This document shows, one piece after another, positions 8,620 through 17,737 of a DNA stretch of 64,000 nt. Positions within the stretch are counted from its first letter, which is position 1. Each line of letters starts with the position of its first letter. The stretch is from Nitrospira sp. (GTDB taxonomy: Bacteria; Nitrospirota; Nitrospiria; Nitrospirales; Nitrospiraceae). Position numbers and translations under genes: made by a program. The notes beneath the pieces were generated by a model. That model did no database searches. It worked only from the letters and a program-made list of their open reading frames with translations, and was not told the origin of the DNA. Location of the stretch: assembly GCA_029194665.1 (NCBI GenBank), contig JARFXO010000001.1, forward strand, positions 372,001-436,000. Reading direction: 5' to 3'.

Positions 8620-10193
8620 GGCTGTCTTTCCTCCACCGTGGCACTCGTGGCGTCCGCTGTAAGGGCTACGTCCTCGACAGATGGAGGGGAGGGGTCGATC
8701 TGACTTACTGTTGAGGCCTGCTCAGGAGCCTTCGGCAACACGCGAGCGATGATTTTCTCGACGCTTGGGTGCATGCGGGTCAGGATGGGGTTAGGGAACA
8801 GTCCGATCCCAAAGATCAATACAATGAGCGGCACCAGGGTGACCATCTCACGTAGGTTCACATCGCGTAGTTTCGGGAGCATGTGTGGAGACGGCACGCC
8901 GAAGGCGACACGTTGAACCATCCAGAGCAAGTAGACGGCGGCGAGGATAATTCCCAATGAGGCGAGGGCTGTGGCGATCTTGCTCCAGAGGAAGGTGCCT
9001 ATCAGAACCATAAACTCCCCGACAAAACTGTTCGTGCCGGGCAATCCCAACGACGACAAGGCAAAAATGACCAGGAACGTCGCATACCGCGGCATCGGCT
9101 TTGTCAGCCCGATATTGTCCGCGATCTGGCGACTATGGGTGCGTTCGTAAATCACCCCCACGCAGAGAAACAGCCCTCCGGTCGTGATGCCGTGATTGAC
9201 CATCTGCATCACGGCGCCTTCAATTCCTTGAATATTGAACATGAATAGGCCGAGCGTGACGAACCCCATGTGGCTCACGCTCGAATAGGCGATGAGCTTT
9301 TTCAGGTCGGCTTGGGCCAATGCCATGTAGGCGCCATAGATGATGGCGATAATCGAGAGGGCGACCATCAAGGGGGTAAACGATTGGGATGCGTCCGGCA
9401 ACATCGGCAAACTGAAGCGCACGAATCCATAGGCGCCCATCTTGAGCAGGACGCTGGCGAGAATCACGCTGCCTGCCGTCGGTGCTTCTACGTGCGCGTC
9501 CGGCAACCAGGTATGGAGAGGGAACATGGGGACCTTGACGGCGAAGGCGGCGAAGAACGCGAGGAAGAGCCAGAATTGCAGCGACTTGGAATAGGTGCTT
9601 TGGCTTAACTGAAGGATGTCGAATGTATGGCCGCCCTGGAAATACAGCACCAAAATCGCGACCAACAGCAGGACGCTGCCGGCCAGGGTATACAGAAAGA
9701 ATTTAATCGCTGCATAGAGCCGATTCGATCCACCCCAGACTCCGATCAAGAGATACATCGGGATCAGCATCGCCTCCCAAAACACGTAGAACAGTACGAA
9801 ATCGAGCGCCGCGAACACTCCGATCATGGCCCCTTCCATGATCAGCAGCATGGCCATGAAGCTCCGGACTCGCGATTCGATGGAGTGCCAGGAAATCAGG
9901 ACGCAGAGCGGCATCAGGACCGTCGTCATGAGGACCAACGGCAGACTGATGCCGTCGAGACCTAGCCGATAATGAATCGGCGGCGACGAGATCCACAGGG
10001 CCGATTCCATAAACTGCATGTGGCTGGAGGAGGCATCGAACAACCACCAGAGCGGGAGTGAAATCAGTAAGTCAACGACGGTGGCGGCGAGGGCGATGAG
10101 CCGAGCCGAGGAATCCTTCACGAAAAAGACCGCAGCCGCGCCGATCAGCGGGATACAGATGAGTGCCGTAAGCCAAGGAAAGGACTGTGTCAT
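8616..10193 (-). CDS. nuoM: NADH-quinone oxidoreductase subunit M
   Basis: Antiporter-like membrane subunit of complex I, 525 aa. The conserved Glu of helix 5 is seen in FVFWEAMLIPMYLLIG. The Lys-bearing broken helix 7 reads AVKVPMFPLHTWLPDAHVEAPT, and the ADLKKLIAYSSVSHMGFV signature follows. It ends with an unusually long hydrophilic tail rich in Pro, Ser and Thr. The start at 10193 lies directly against a 14-bp tandem repeat, so the spacer immediately upstream of the ATG is repeat DNA rather than a clear ribosome binding site. Confidence 0.96.
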   Translation of the reverse strand: MTQSFPWLTALICIPLIGAAAVFFVKDSSARLIALAATVVDLLISLPLWWLFDASSSHMQFMESALWISSPPIHYRLGLDGISLPLVLMTTVLMPLCVLISWHSIESRVRSFMAMLLIMEGAMIGVFAALDFVLFYVFWEAMLIPMYLLIGVWGGSNRLYAAIKFFLYTLAGSVLLLVAILVLYFQGGHTFDILQLSQSTYSKSLQFWLFLAFFAAFAVKVPMFPLHTWLPDAHVEAPTAGSVILASVLLKMGAYGFVRFSLPMLPDASQSFTPLMVALSIIAIIYGAYMALAQADLKKLIAYSSVSHMGFVTLGLFMFNIQGIEGAVMQMVNHGITTGGLFLCVGVIYERTHSRQIADNIGLTKPMPRYATFLVIFALSSLGLPGTNSFVGEFMVLIGTFLWSKIATALASLGIILAAVYLLWMVQRVAFGVPSPHMLPKLRDVNLREMVTLVPLIVLIFGIGLFPNPILTRMHPSVEKIIARVLPKAPEQASTVSQIDPSPPSVEDVALTADATSATVEERQP

Positions 10194-10245
10194 TGATCCG
10201 TGGTCAGTGATCCGTGGTCAGTGATCCGTGGTCAGTGATCCGTGG
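10194..10245. repeat. 14-bp tandem repeat (7-nt periodic) in the nuoM-nuoL spacer
   Basis: The unit TGATCCGTGGTCAG is repeated perfectly at 10194-10207, 10208-10221 and 10222-10235, with a partial fourth copy at 10236-10245. The unit itself is two related heptamers, TGATCCG and TGGTCAG. It abuts the nuoM start codon on the minus strand. A weaker heptamer run occurs at 10283-10306 in the same spacer (heptamers beginning GAC). Copy number could vary between strains. Confidence 0.9.
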
Positions 10246-10313
10246 AGTGAAATGCATGTTTCCCAGGCTTCTGTCCTCCATCGACTCATGACCAGTGACC
10301 ATTGACTTTCCTC

Positions 10314-12212
10314 CTACGAAATCAGAAAGGCCGTCACAATCACAACGATCCCAACCGCCATCGCCAGTGCGTAATGCTGGGTCTGCCCGCTCTGGATCAG
10401 TCTCAATAACCATCCACCCCAGGCAACCCCGCGCGCGATGCCGTTGACTGCTCCGTCGATGAGATTGACGTCAACGCGCTTCCATAGCTCCGAGGCGGCT
10501 GTATATGTTGGTCTGACAAACAGATGATCGTAGGCTTCGTCTACATACCACTTGTTCAGAGAGCCTCGATACAGGCTGCCCCACAATTGAGCCAGGCGTT
10601 CCGGGAGGCCGGGGTTGGCCACATAAACATAGTAGGCTGCTGCAATACCGAGTAAGCCCATCGCAGTTGCCGCGATCATAATGGCGATCCCTGCAGAGCC
10701 GTGGTGAGCAGCCGCGTCACTCCCGGTTGAAAAGACAGGCTCCAGGAACGATGGGATGCCGAGATAACCGGTCAGAATACTGAGGAATGCCAGAATGATG
10801 AGCGGTGTGGTGATCGTTTGCGAAGGTTCGTGGAGGTGCTCCGCATGGTGCGGATCGACACGCGAAGGTCCCCAAAAAGTCACGAAGACCAGCCGGAAGC
10901 TGTAGAAGGCTGTCAGGAGGGCCGTCAGTAGACCGAAGAGCGCCAGTACCTGGCCCAGAGCACCAGACGACCAGGCGGACACGAGAATGTCATCCTTGCT
11001 GAAGAATCCCGCCGTCAGGGGGAAGCCGGCGAGCGCCAGCGAACCGATTACAAAGGTCCAGTAGGTAATCGGTAACTTGTCTTTGAGGCCGCCCATGTGT
11101 CGCATGTCCTGTTCATGATGCAGAGCGATAATGACGGAGCCACAGCCCAGAAAAAGCAAGGCTTTAAACGCGCCATGTGTCAATAAGTGATACATGCCGG
11201 AGGCGTAGGCTCCGAGCCCGCAAGCCATCATCATGTAACCGAGCTGACTCACCGTCGAATACGCGACGACACGTTTGATGTCGGTTTGAGTCAACGCAAT
11301 AGTGGCGCCGAGAACCATCGTCGCCGCCCCTGTCACAGCAACCACGCTCATCGCGGTTGGAGAAAGGTTATAGATCGGGGCGAGACGTGCCACCATGAAG
11401 ACCCCGGCCGTGACCATCGTGGCGGCGTGAATGAGTGCCGAAATCGGTGTCGGTCCTTCCATCGCGTCAGGCAGCCAGACATGAAGCGGAACTTGTGCCG
11501 ATTTACCCACTGCGCCGGCAAATAGGAGCAACCCGATCAGCGTGAATATCGAAACCTCCAAGGTTCCTCCGAAAGGGCCGAGGAGGTTCATCGTCAAATC
11601 AGTCGCTTCGTGGATGGCGGGAAAGATGTCGAGGTAATTCAGCGAGCCGAACTGGTACCAGACGAGCAGCAGACCCAACATGAACCCAAAATCGCCCACG
11701 CGATTGACGACAAAGGCTTTGGTCGCCGCCGCGCAGGCGGACGCGCGCTCGTACCAATGGCCGATCAGCAGGTAGGAACAGAGCCCCACGGCTTCCCAGA
11801 ACACGAAGAGCTGCAATAAGTTGTCGGCCAACACCAACATCAACATGGAGAAGGTGAACAGGGCGATGTAGCTGAAGAACCGAGCGTAGCCAGGCTCACC
11901 CTGCATGTAACCGATCGTATAGACGTGTACGAGCGAGCTGACACCGGTGACCAGCAGGAGCATGACGGCGGTCAGCCTGTCGATATGGAGACCGATGTGA
12001 ATGTCGAGATTTCCGGATGTGAGCCAGGTATACAGCGGAACTGAAATGACGGAGCCGGACGCCACTTCTAGAAAGGCCGCCAGCGACAAGACGAGCGACA
12101 ACATGACCGCCGGAACCGCGACCAGGTGGGCCCGGTCTTTAATGTGCCAGCCGGCCAAGCCTAAGACCAGAAAGGCGGCCAGAGGAAGAAGTGGGATGAG
12201 AGCGTACAGCAT
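10314..12212 (-). CDS. nuoL: NADH-quinone oxidoreductase subunit L
   Basis: Distal antiporter-like subunit of complex I, with the long lateral helix at the C-terminus. The start at 12212 (MLYALIPLLPLAAFLVLGL) matches family N-termini. An ATG 24 codons upstream would add a hydrophilic stretch made from spacer DNA. Signatures seen are FVFWEAVGLCSYLLIGHWYE (conserved Glu), GKSAQVPLHVWLPDAMEGPTP (conserved Lys) and TDIKRVVAYSTVSQLGYMM. At 632 aa it is of usual size. It is separated from nuoM by 120 bp containing tandem repeats and from nuoK by 93 bp with another heptamer run. Confidence 0.95.
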   Translation of the reverse strand: MLYALIPLLPLAAFLVLGLAGWHIKDRAHLVAVPAVMLSLVLSLAAFLEVASGSVISVPLYTWLTSGNLDIHIGLHIDRLTAVMLLLVTGVSSLVHVYTIGYMQGEPGYARFFSYIALFTFSMLMLVLADNLLQLFVFWEAVGLCSYLLIGHWYERASACAAATKAFVVNRVGDFGFMLGLLLVWYQFGSLNYLDIFPAIHEATDLTMNLLGPFGGTLEVSIFTLIGLLLFAGAVGKSAQVPLHVWLPDAMEGPTPISALIHAATMVTAGVFMVARLAPIYNLSPTAMSVVAVTGAATMVLGATIALTQTDIKRVVAYSTVSQLGYMMMACGLGAYASGMYHLLTHGAFKALLFLGCGSVIIALHHEQDMRHMGGLKDKLPITYWTFVIGSLALAGFPLTAGFFSKDDILVSAWSSGALGQVLALFGLLTALLTAFYSFRLVFVTFWGPSRVDPHHAEHLHEPSQTITTPLIILAFLSILTGYLGIPSFLEPVFSTGSDAAAHHGSAGIAIMIAATAMGLLGIAAAYYVYVANPGLPERLAQLWGSLYRGSLNKWYVDEAYDHLFVRPTYTAASELWKRVDVNLIDGAVNGIARGVAWGGWLLRLIQSGQTQHYALAMAVGIVVIVTAFLIS

Positions 12213-12222
12213 AACTTCAGGA

Positions 12223-12250
12223 GCTGATAGCCGACGGTTGATAGCACGAG
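12223..12250. repeat. 7-nt periodic repeat in the nuoL-nuoK spacer
   Basis: Heptamers GCTGATA (12223-12229), GCCGACG (12230-12236) and GTTGATA (12237-12243), then a degenerate GCACGAG, follow each other without gaps, just upstream of the nuoL start. The degree of match is modest, but register and unit length equal those of the other nuo spacers. Confidence 0.5.
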
Positions 12251-12305
12251 CGTCGGACCTCTGTCCGTACCGTTCGCCATCCACGATGAGCCATCCGGGA
12301 ATCGG

Positions 12306-12608
12306 TTACCATTTCAACAGATTGAACTCTTCGACGTTGATCGTGGCTTTAGATCGGTGCAAGGCGATGATGATCGCAAGTCCGACTGCGACCTCCGCAG
12401 CCGCCACCGTCAAAGCAAAGAACACGAACACCTGACCGCCAAGATCCTGAAAGTGGTCGGAAAACGCGACGAAGTTAATGTTGGTTGCATTCAGCATCAG
12501 CTCCACGGACAGCAGGATGGCGATGATGTTGCGTCGTATGAGCACACCCACAAGGCCGGTCAGAAAGACGATGCCACTCAGCATGAGGTAGTAGGAAATG
12601 GGAATCAT
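12306..12608 (-). CDS. nuoK: NADH-quinone oxidoreductase subunit K
   Basis: Small membrane subunit of complex I, with three transmembrane helices and two buried Glu residues that belong to the proton path. The start at 12608 gives MIPISYYLMLSGIVFLTGLVG and a 100-residue protein, the family norm. The open frame continues 12 codons upstream into spacer DNA. Key residues are visible in AILLSVELMLNATNINFVAF and AAAEVAVGLAIIIAL. It lies between nuoJ and nuoL in canonical order. Confidence 0.95.
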   Translation of the reverse strand: MIPISYYLMLSGIVFLTGLVGVLIRRNIIAILLSVELMLNATNINFVAFSDHFQDLGGQVFVFFALTVAAAEVAVGLAIIIALHRSKATINVEEFNLLKW

Positions 12609-12617
12609 CCTTGCCTC

Positions 12618-12652
12618 GTGAAACGTAACAGGTGAACAGTGCACGGTTGAGA
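12618..12652. repeat. 7-nt periodic repeat in the nuoK-nuoJ spacer
   Basis: Five consecutive heptamers starting with GT occupy 12618-12652: GTGAAAC, GTAACAG, GTGAACA, GTGCACG and GTTGAGA. They share the pattern GTxxAxx. The run sits about ten bases upstream of the nuoK start and belongs to the same class as the other nuo spacer repeats. Confidence 0.5.
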
Positions 12653-12708
12653 GGCACAGGCGGCAGCCGGCAGATGACTCCGTGAACGATCGGCGGACAT
12701 TTCATCGC

Positions 12709-13236
12709 TCATAGTTCACGGCCTTCAGAAAAGTCTCGTTTCGCGAGGACGATGGCGCCGATCATCGCCACTAAGAGCACCAAAGAGGCGACCTCGAAGG
12801 GGAATAAGTAGGTTGAAAAAAGCGTCTGGCCGATGGCCAACGTGTTGTCGGCGGCGATTGCATCATGCGGTCCGGACCGGAGCGATGGACTGGCCTGATC
12901 GCTCGATCCCGCTCCGCCGGAGAGCATCACGATCGACTCGATCAGCAACGGCACACAGACCACGGCGGCGACCAACCATTGGCTGTGATACCGGTCGTCT
13001 TCTTTGACATTGAGCAACATGACGACGAAGAGATACAGCACGAGAATGGCCCCGGCATAGACGATGACCTGCACGGCCGCGAGAAATTCGGCATGGAGTA
13101 TGACGAAGAGTCCCGCGACATGGAAGAACATCACCAAGAGCGAAAGCGCGCTGTAGACGGGGTTTTTCAGCGCGACCACCAGCATGGACGTTATGGCGAT
13201 CATCCCGGCAAAGTAACCAAAAAACACCAGCGACAT
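12709..13236 (-). CDS. nuoJ: NADH-quinone oxidoreductase subunit J
   Basis: Membrane subunit of complex I containing the helix with a pi-bulge that gates the proton route. It has 175 residues and five predicted helices. The signature helix 3 region reads FLAAVQVIVYAGAILVLYLFVVMLLN. Between helices 4 and 5 there is a polar loop rich in Ser, Pro and Ala (about residues 105-135), longer than in E. coli NuoJ. It lies between nuoI and nuoK in canonical order. Confidence 0.94.
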   Translation of the reverse strand: MSLVFFGYFAGMIAITSMLVVALKNPVYSALSLLVMFFHVAGLFVILHAEFLAAVQVIVYAGAILVLYLFVVMLLNVKEDDRYHSQWLVAAVVCVPLLIESIVMLSGGAGSSDQASPSLRSGPHDAIAADNTLAIGQTLFSTYLFPFEVASLVLLVAMIGAIVLAKRDFSEGREL

Positions 13237-13326
13237 GAGACGGTTCCTGGCTTAGAGGTTCGACCTGGGCCCGACTAACGCTACGATGTTGCAGCCATCG
13301 CTCGTACGATGAGTACTCTTTGAGAG

Positions 13327-13893
13327 TCAGTCCGGTTTTGACGGCACGTGCTTGAACGCCACGTTGAAGAACGCGACGTTGGGATGCTGCAGCTCCAGGC
13401 GCTTCTCGCGAATCGGGAACGAACGGTCGCCGATGGCGAGCAATTGCTGTTTGTTCAGGTGGAGTTGGCGCTTGTCGTATACCGCCCACTCAAATTCTCT
13501 TGTCATGCCCAGCGCATCGACAGGGCAGGCCTCCACACACATTCCACAGAACAAGCAACGGGTCATGTCCATGTAATATTCTTTGGAGTAACGCTTCGTC
13601 GGTTCACCCGGCACCTCGGCACTGACGACCCGAATGACGCGCGACGGGCAGGCTGCTTCACAGAGATCGCATCCGACGCACTTCTCGGTCCCATCGTCGT
13701 ATCGCAGCAGCGCGAGCATGCCGCGATAGTTGTCGGGCAGGGTACGTTTCTCGTGAGGGTATTGCAAGGTCACCGGACGATAATTGAGCAGATGCGACAT
13801 GGTCGCCTTCATGCCGACCAGGATCTCGTAGAACGTGATGGTCTTGAACCATTCGGACAGCCTCAGGCGCCTGGTGGTTGTTGTTGATGCCAT
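13327..13893 (-). CDS. nuoI: NADH-quinone oxidoreductase subunit I (2 x 4Fe-4S)
   Basis: Peripheral-arm ferredoxin-like subunit carrying clusters N6a and N6b, which pass electrons to N2 in NuoB. Both motifs are intact: CVGCDLCEAACP and CLFCGMCVEACP. The N-terminal amphipathic helix (LSEWFKTITFYEILVGMKATMSHL) and the C-terminal extension after the second cluster are typical. It is 188 aa. It follows nuoH after a 13-bp gap. The first cluster motif ends ACPSRVI rather than the more usual ACPAxAI, a minor variation. Confidence 0.95.
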   Translation of the reverse strand: MASTTTTRRLRLSEWFKTITFYEILVGMKATMSHLLNYRPVTLQYPHEKRTLPDNYRGMLALLRYDDGTEKCVGCDLCEAACPSRVIRVVSAEVPGEPTKRYSKEYYMDMTRCLFCGMCVEACPVDALGMTREFEWAVYDKRQLHLNKQQLLAIGDRSFPIREKRLELQHPNVAFFNVAFKHVPSKPD

Positions 13894-13906
13894 GGTGGTC
13901 CTGCCG

Positions 13907-14983
13907 CTACTTCATCTGTTGGTAGACGAATACCGCAATAGATGTCACGACAATGTTACCCAATGCGATGGGCAGCATCACCTTCCAGCCGAACCTCATG
14001 AGCTGATCGTATCGTAGTCTTGGCAACGTGGCCCGGAGCCAGAAGAAGAGGAACAAGAAGGAGTAGGTCTTGACCGCAAACCACATCGTGTTCTCCACCC
14101 AAGCAAAGGACGGCAAACCGATGAGCCCCAAAATCGTTCCAGGGTACGGTGCGTTCCATCCGCCGAGAAACAGGGCGGCGGCGACACAGGACACTAACAT
14201 CATGTTGGCGTACTCAGCCAGGAAAAAGAACGCGAATCTGAGGCCGCTGTATTCAGTGAAGAAGCCGGCGACGAGTTCGCTCTCCGCTTCCGGTAGATCG
14301 AACGGGACTCGGTTGGTTTCCGCTACGGTTGAGATCACGTAGACGACGAACGCAAAAATCTGCGGGGCCGGTAACGCGAAGAGAAACCAATTCCAAAAGC
14401 CTCCGGCCTGGGCATCGGTGATTTTCACGAGGCTGAGCGAGCCGGCCAAAAGCAACACGCCGACAATGGACAATCCGACATTGAGCTCGTAGCTGATGAT
14501 CTGCGCCGCCGATCGTAACCCGCCGAGCAACGAGTACTTGCTGTTGGAAGCCCACCCTCCCAGGATGATGCCATAGGCGGCGAGCGAGGCGAAGGCCAAG
14601 ATGTACAGAATGCCGATGTTGATATCGCTGATGATGAACGGCTTCACGGAGACCCCGCCGATCTCGAACGTCCAGTTCGGGCCCCAGGGAATAACCGCAA
14701 ATCCGATGAATGTCGGAATGAGACACAGAATCGGTGCCATGGTGAAGAGGAACTTGTTGGCACCGGCGGGGATGATGTCTTCCTTGAAAAACAGTTTGAT
14801 GGCGTCCGCAAACGGCTGGAGGATACCGTAGGGTCCCACCTCCATCGGGCCCATGCGGTCCTGCATCCAGCCCAAGACTTTGCGTTCCGCAAGAGTGAGG
14901 ATGAGGACCGTGATGACCACGATGCCCATGACCGCGGCGATCTGGGTAAGGGAGATGGCGAGACGCAATCCGAATTCAGTCAC
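13907..14983 (-). CDS. nuoH: NADH-quinone oxidoreductase subunit H
   Basis: Membrane subunit that, with NuoB and NuoD, forms the quinone-binding chamber of complex I. It has 358 aa and eight helices. Conserved pieces are ERKVLGWMQDRMGPMEVGPYGILQPFADAIKLFFKED, the loop WASNSKYSLLGGLRSAAQIISYE, ETNRVPFDLPEAESELVAGF and the late FWLRATLPRLRYDQLM. All the acidic residues expected for the E-channel appear to be present. The gene is 24 bp from nuoG and 13 bp from nuoI, within the operon. Confidence 0.96.
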   Translation of the reverse strand: MTEFGLRLAISLTQIAAVMGIVVITVLILTLAERKVLGWMQDRMGPMEVGPYGILQPFADAIKLFFKEDIIPAGANKFLFTMAPILCLIPTFIGFAVIPWGPNWTFEIGGVSVKPFIISDINIGILYILAFASLAAYGIILGGWASNSKYSLLGGLRSAAQIISYELNVGLSIVGVLLLAGSLSLVKITDAQAGGFWNWFLFALPAPQIFAFVVYVISTVAETNRVPFDLPEAESELVAGFFTEYSGLRFAFFFLAEYANMMLVSCVAAALFLGGWNAPYPGTILGLIGLPSFAWVENTMWFAVKTYSFLFLFFWLRATLPRLRYDQLMRFGWKVMLPIALGNIVVTSIAVFVYQQMK

Positions 14984-15007
14984 AATTGGACTCCTCGATG
15001 AGCTTCA

Positions 15008-17674
15008 TCACGCCACCTTCATGATAGACACCGTCGCTGTCCGGAACGACGGCACTTGGGTGGTCGGATTGATGGCGCATTCAAATAGTTGGACGGCAGC
15101 TTGGCCGAAGTGATAGGGGAACCATGCCGTTCCTTGGGGGATCCGCTCCATAATCTTGACCTCGGTCGTCATTTCCCCGGACGTGCTGGAGAGGCGGACC
15201 CGATCTCCATCCGACAATGCAAAGCGTGCGGCGTCAGCAGGACTGATACGGAGCCGGCCACTCCCTTCCACCTGTAACAGCCCTTTGGAGCGAGTGGATA
15301 ACTTTCCGGAATGGAACAGGCTTTGACCTAGGTCCAACCGCAGGGTTCCATCCGGCCTGGATTTTGGCATCACGAGCCGGTATCGCGTCACAAGATCACG
15401 CTGATACCCCTCGGCCAGATAACGGTCTATGGCGGTACGATCGACCTTTTGAGGCGACGGTGTGGGCCCCAGTGAGCCGTAGCCGGGAATAAGGCCTCGG
15501 ATTTCCTTGAGGATCTCTTTGCTTTCGGCATACTCCATGGGTGAGTTCAAGAGGATGGAAAGCGCGGAAAAGACTTCCCAGTCTGGGCGGCTTTCTCCGA
15601 CAGGTTCGATCGACGGACGAACGGCTTGAACATGTCCTTCGGTATTGGTAAACGTCCCCTGTTTTTCCATCGAAGAGGCGGCCGGCAACACGACGTGGGC
15701 CAAGGCGGCCGTCTCCGTTAAAAACAGCTCCTGGCACACCAAGAGATCGAGGTTGCGCAATGATTGCTCGGCATGTATCGTCGCGGGGAGACTCCCGACA
15801 GGATTCTCTCCGACGATGAACATCGCCTTGAGGGACCCCTCGTTGGCTCGCTTCAACATCTCGATGAGGGACGCTCCTCTGTCGGTCGGAAGTTCGGCTT
15901 TCCATTGCTTCGCGAACCTCTCGCGATCCGTGCTGTCGGCGAGGAGGCCGGCACCGGGAAGAAATTCAGTGACGGTTCCCATTTCGACGGCGCCCTGGTC
16001 GTTGTTTTCTTCGGCAAGCGGCGCAAAACCACAGCCGGGCTGATCCAACTTTCCTGTCAGCAGCAGCAGATCGAGGAGGGTCACACATCCGCCGTAACCA
16101 TGTTCGCTCCGCAGCAAGAGCTGTCCGGCCAAGATGACGACCCGGCCTGCTCCTGCCGCCACCTTGGCCGCCCTCATAAAAGAATCCGGCTCGATTCCGG
16201 TCGCCGCCTGTAGGTCCTGCCAAGAGGTCTGTTGCAGCGCGCTCGTAATGGCGTAGACATATGCCGGATGCCGTTGCGCGAGCTCCGGCTGTATCAAATT
16301 CTGTTCTACAACGCCCTTCACCAGACCCAGGATGGCGTTCTGCATCTCGCTGGGTGGGAGACAGAAGTGATGCTGAGAGAGGTTAGCGATGTTGCTGATC
16401 GTGTCGACGATCGGCTCCAGCGATTCGATCGTCACCAGTGTCGCCCGCCGCTTCTTCACCGCCTCCTTGACCTTGAGGCCCGTGATGGGATTCGTCTCGG
16501 TGATATTCGTGCCGACGAGGATCAGGACATCCGCATCCAGGATGTCGTCGAAGGTCACGGTCCACCGATGCGTCCCCTGCACGAGTTGCATGGCATGCAG
16601 GCCGTTGATATGACCGTAGCGCGCGCTGCTGTCGATGTTGTTGGTGCCGACGGCCAGGCGCATAAATTTCTGAAAGAGGTACAGTTCCTCGTTGGTGCAG
16701 CGGCCCGAGATCAATCCTCCGAAACTCTGTCCTCCGTGAGCGGCTTTAATCTCGCCGACGCGGGCGGCGACGTACTCCAGCGCTTCTTCCCACGTCGCCC
16801 GCACAAGCACGCCATCGCGACGAATGAGCGGATGCGTCAGACGATCCGGATGGCCGGCTGCATGGAACCCAAAAAATCCCCGAGCGCACAGGTCGCCGTT
16901 GTTGCGGCCCGCTCCATGCGCGGAGTTCACTTCAATGAGTTCCTGCCCCTTCGTCTGCACGGTGATCTGGCACCCATCTCCGCAGTAACCACAGATAGTG
17001 TCGGCTCGTTTCAGCATCCATGGCCGATACTCATACATGGACAGTCGGCTGGTAATCGCTCCAACCGGACAGATTTGCACACAGCCGCCGCAGAACTCGC
17101 AATTCAGAGGATGGGCGCCGAAGTACTTGATTTCCGTCATCGTGCCGCGACCGACCGGCGCCAGCGCCTTGACGTCCATCACTTCGTCGCAGTATCGGAC
17201 ACAGCGCAGACACTGCACGCAACGATTCATCTGCGTTTCGATCAGCGGACTGAAATATTCCTTTTGGAAGATGCGCTTGGTTTCAACGAACCGGCTGGAC
17301 GCCGTGTACTGGTGCGAAAAGTCTTGAAGGTCGCACTTGCCCCCTTGATCGCAGACCGGACAGTCCAGCGGATGATTGGCAAGGATAAACTCGAGCACCG
17401 ATTTATGGGCGTCGTCGACCACGGTGGTAGCGGTGCGTATGTTCATCCCTTCGTCGGCCGGTGTGCTGCAGGCCGTTTGAAGCTTGGGCATCTTTTCGAT
17501 TTCAACCAGGCACATACGGCAATTGGCGTCCGGTTTGAGCTTCGGATGGTAGCAGAAATGTGGAATCATGACGCCGACGCGACGGGCTGCTTCGATCACC
17601 AACGTCCCCTTCGGGACGTGGACCGTCATTCCGTCGATCGTGACGTGAACCATCTGGGGTGTAGTCTCGGTCAT
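15008..17674 (-). CDS. nuoG: NADH-quinone oxidoreductase subunit G
   Basis: Largest peripheral-arm subunit (888 aa), carrying several Fe-S clusters. Order of domains: N-terminal 2Fe-2S (HFCYHPKLKPDANCRMCLVEI, then a later Cys in LQTACSTP), the His/Cys cluster (HPLDCPVCDQGGKCDLQD), two 4Fe-4S motifs (CVQCLRCVRYC and CEFCGGCVQICP), and a molybdopterin-oxidoreductase-like domain. That last domain starts with the additional cluster motif CGYCGDGC and runs to a C-terminal dinucleotide-binding-like region. The extra CxxC-type cluster at the start of the last domain corresponds to N7, found in only some bacteria. The spacer to nuoF holds a nested hairpin made of heptamer repeats. Confidence 0.96.
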   Translation of the reverse strand: MTETTPQMVHVTIDGMTVHVPKGTLVIEAARRVGVMIPHFCYHPKLKPDANCRMCLVEIEKMPKLQTACSTPADEGMNIRTATTVVDDAHKSVLEFILANHPLDCPVCDQGGKCDLQDFSHQYTASSRFVETKRIFQKEYFSPLIETQMNRCVQCLRCVRYCDEVMDVKALAPVGRGTMTEIKYFGAHPLNCEFCGGCVQICPVGAITSRLSMYEYRPWMLKRADTICGYCGDGCQITVQTKGQELIEVNSAHGAGRNNGDLCARGFFGFHAAGHPDRLTHPLIRRDGVLVRATWEEALEYVAARVGEIKAAHGGQSFGGLISGRCTNEELYLFQKFMRLAVGTNNIDSSARYGHINGLHAMQLVQGTHRWTVTFDDILDADVLILVGTNITETNPITGLKVKEAVKKRRATLVTIESLEPIVDTISNIANLSQHHFCLPPSEMQNAILGLVKGVVEQNLIQPELAQRHPAYVYAITSALQQTSWQDLQAATGIEPDSFMRAAKVAAGAGRVVILAGQLLLRSEHGYGGCVTLLDLLLLTGKLDQPGCGFAPLAEENNDQGAVEMGTVTEFLPGAGLLADSTDRERFAKQWKAELPTDRGASLIEMLKRANEGSLKAMFIVGENPVGSLPATIHAEQSLRNLDLLVCQELFLTETAALAHVVLPAASSMEKQGTFTNTEGHVQAVRPSIEPVGESRPDWEVFSALSILLNSPMEYAESKEILKEIRGLIPGYGSLGPTPSPQKVDRTAIDRYLAEGYQRDLVTRYRLVMPKSRPDGTLRLDLGQSLFHSGKLSTRSKGLLQVEGSGRLRISPADAARFALSDGDRVRLSSTSGEMTTEVKIMERIPQGTAWFPYHFGQAAVQLFECAINPTTQVPSFRTATVSIMKVA

Positions 17675-17680
17675 GCTCTC

Positions 17681-17737
17681 CGTTATTCGTTAAGCGTCAA
17701 ACGCAATGATCTGACGAATAACGATTCACGATTAACG
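17681..17737. repeat. Heptamer-repeat hairpin between nuoF and nuoG
   Basis: Heptamers beginning CGT (CGTTATT, CGTTAAG, CGTCAAA at 17681-17701) are followed by heptamers beginning ACG (ACGAATA, ACGATTC, ACGATTA at 17714-17734). The two halves are partly complementary. CGTTATTCGT (17681-17690) pairs perfectly with ACGAATAACG (17714-17723), and an inner GCGT/ACGC pair (17694-17697 with 17701-17704) closes a 3-nt loop. The right end overlaps the nuoF stop codon. It could act as an mRNA-stabilising or attenuating structure. Confidence 0.8.
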
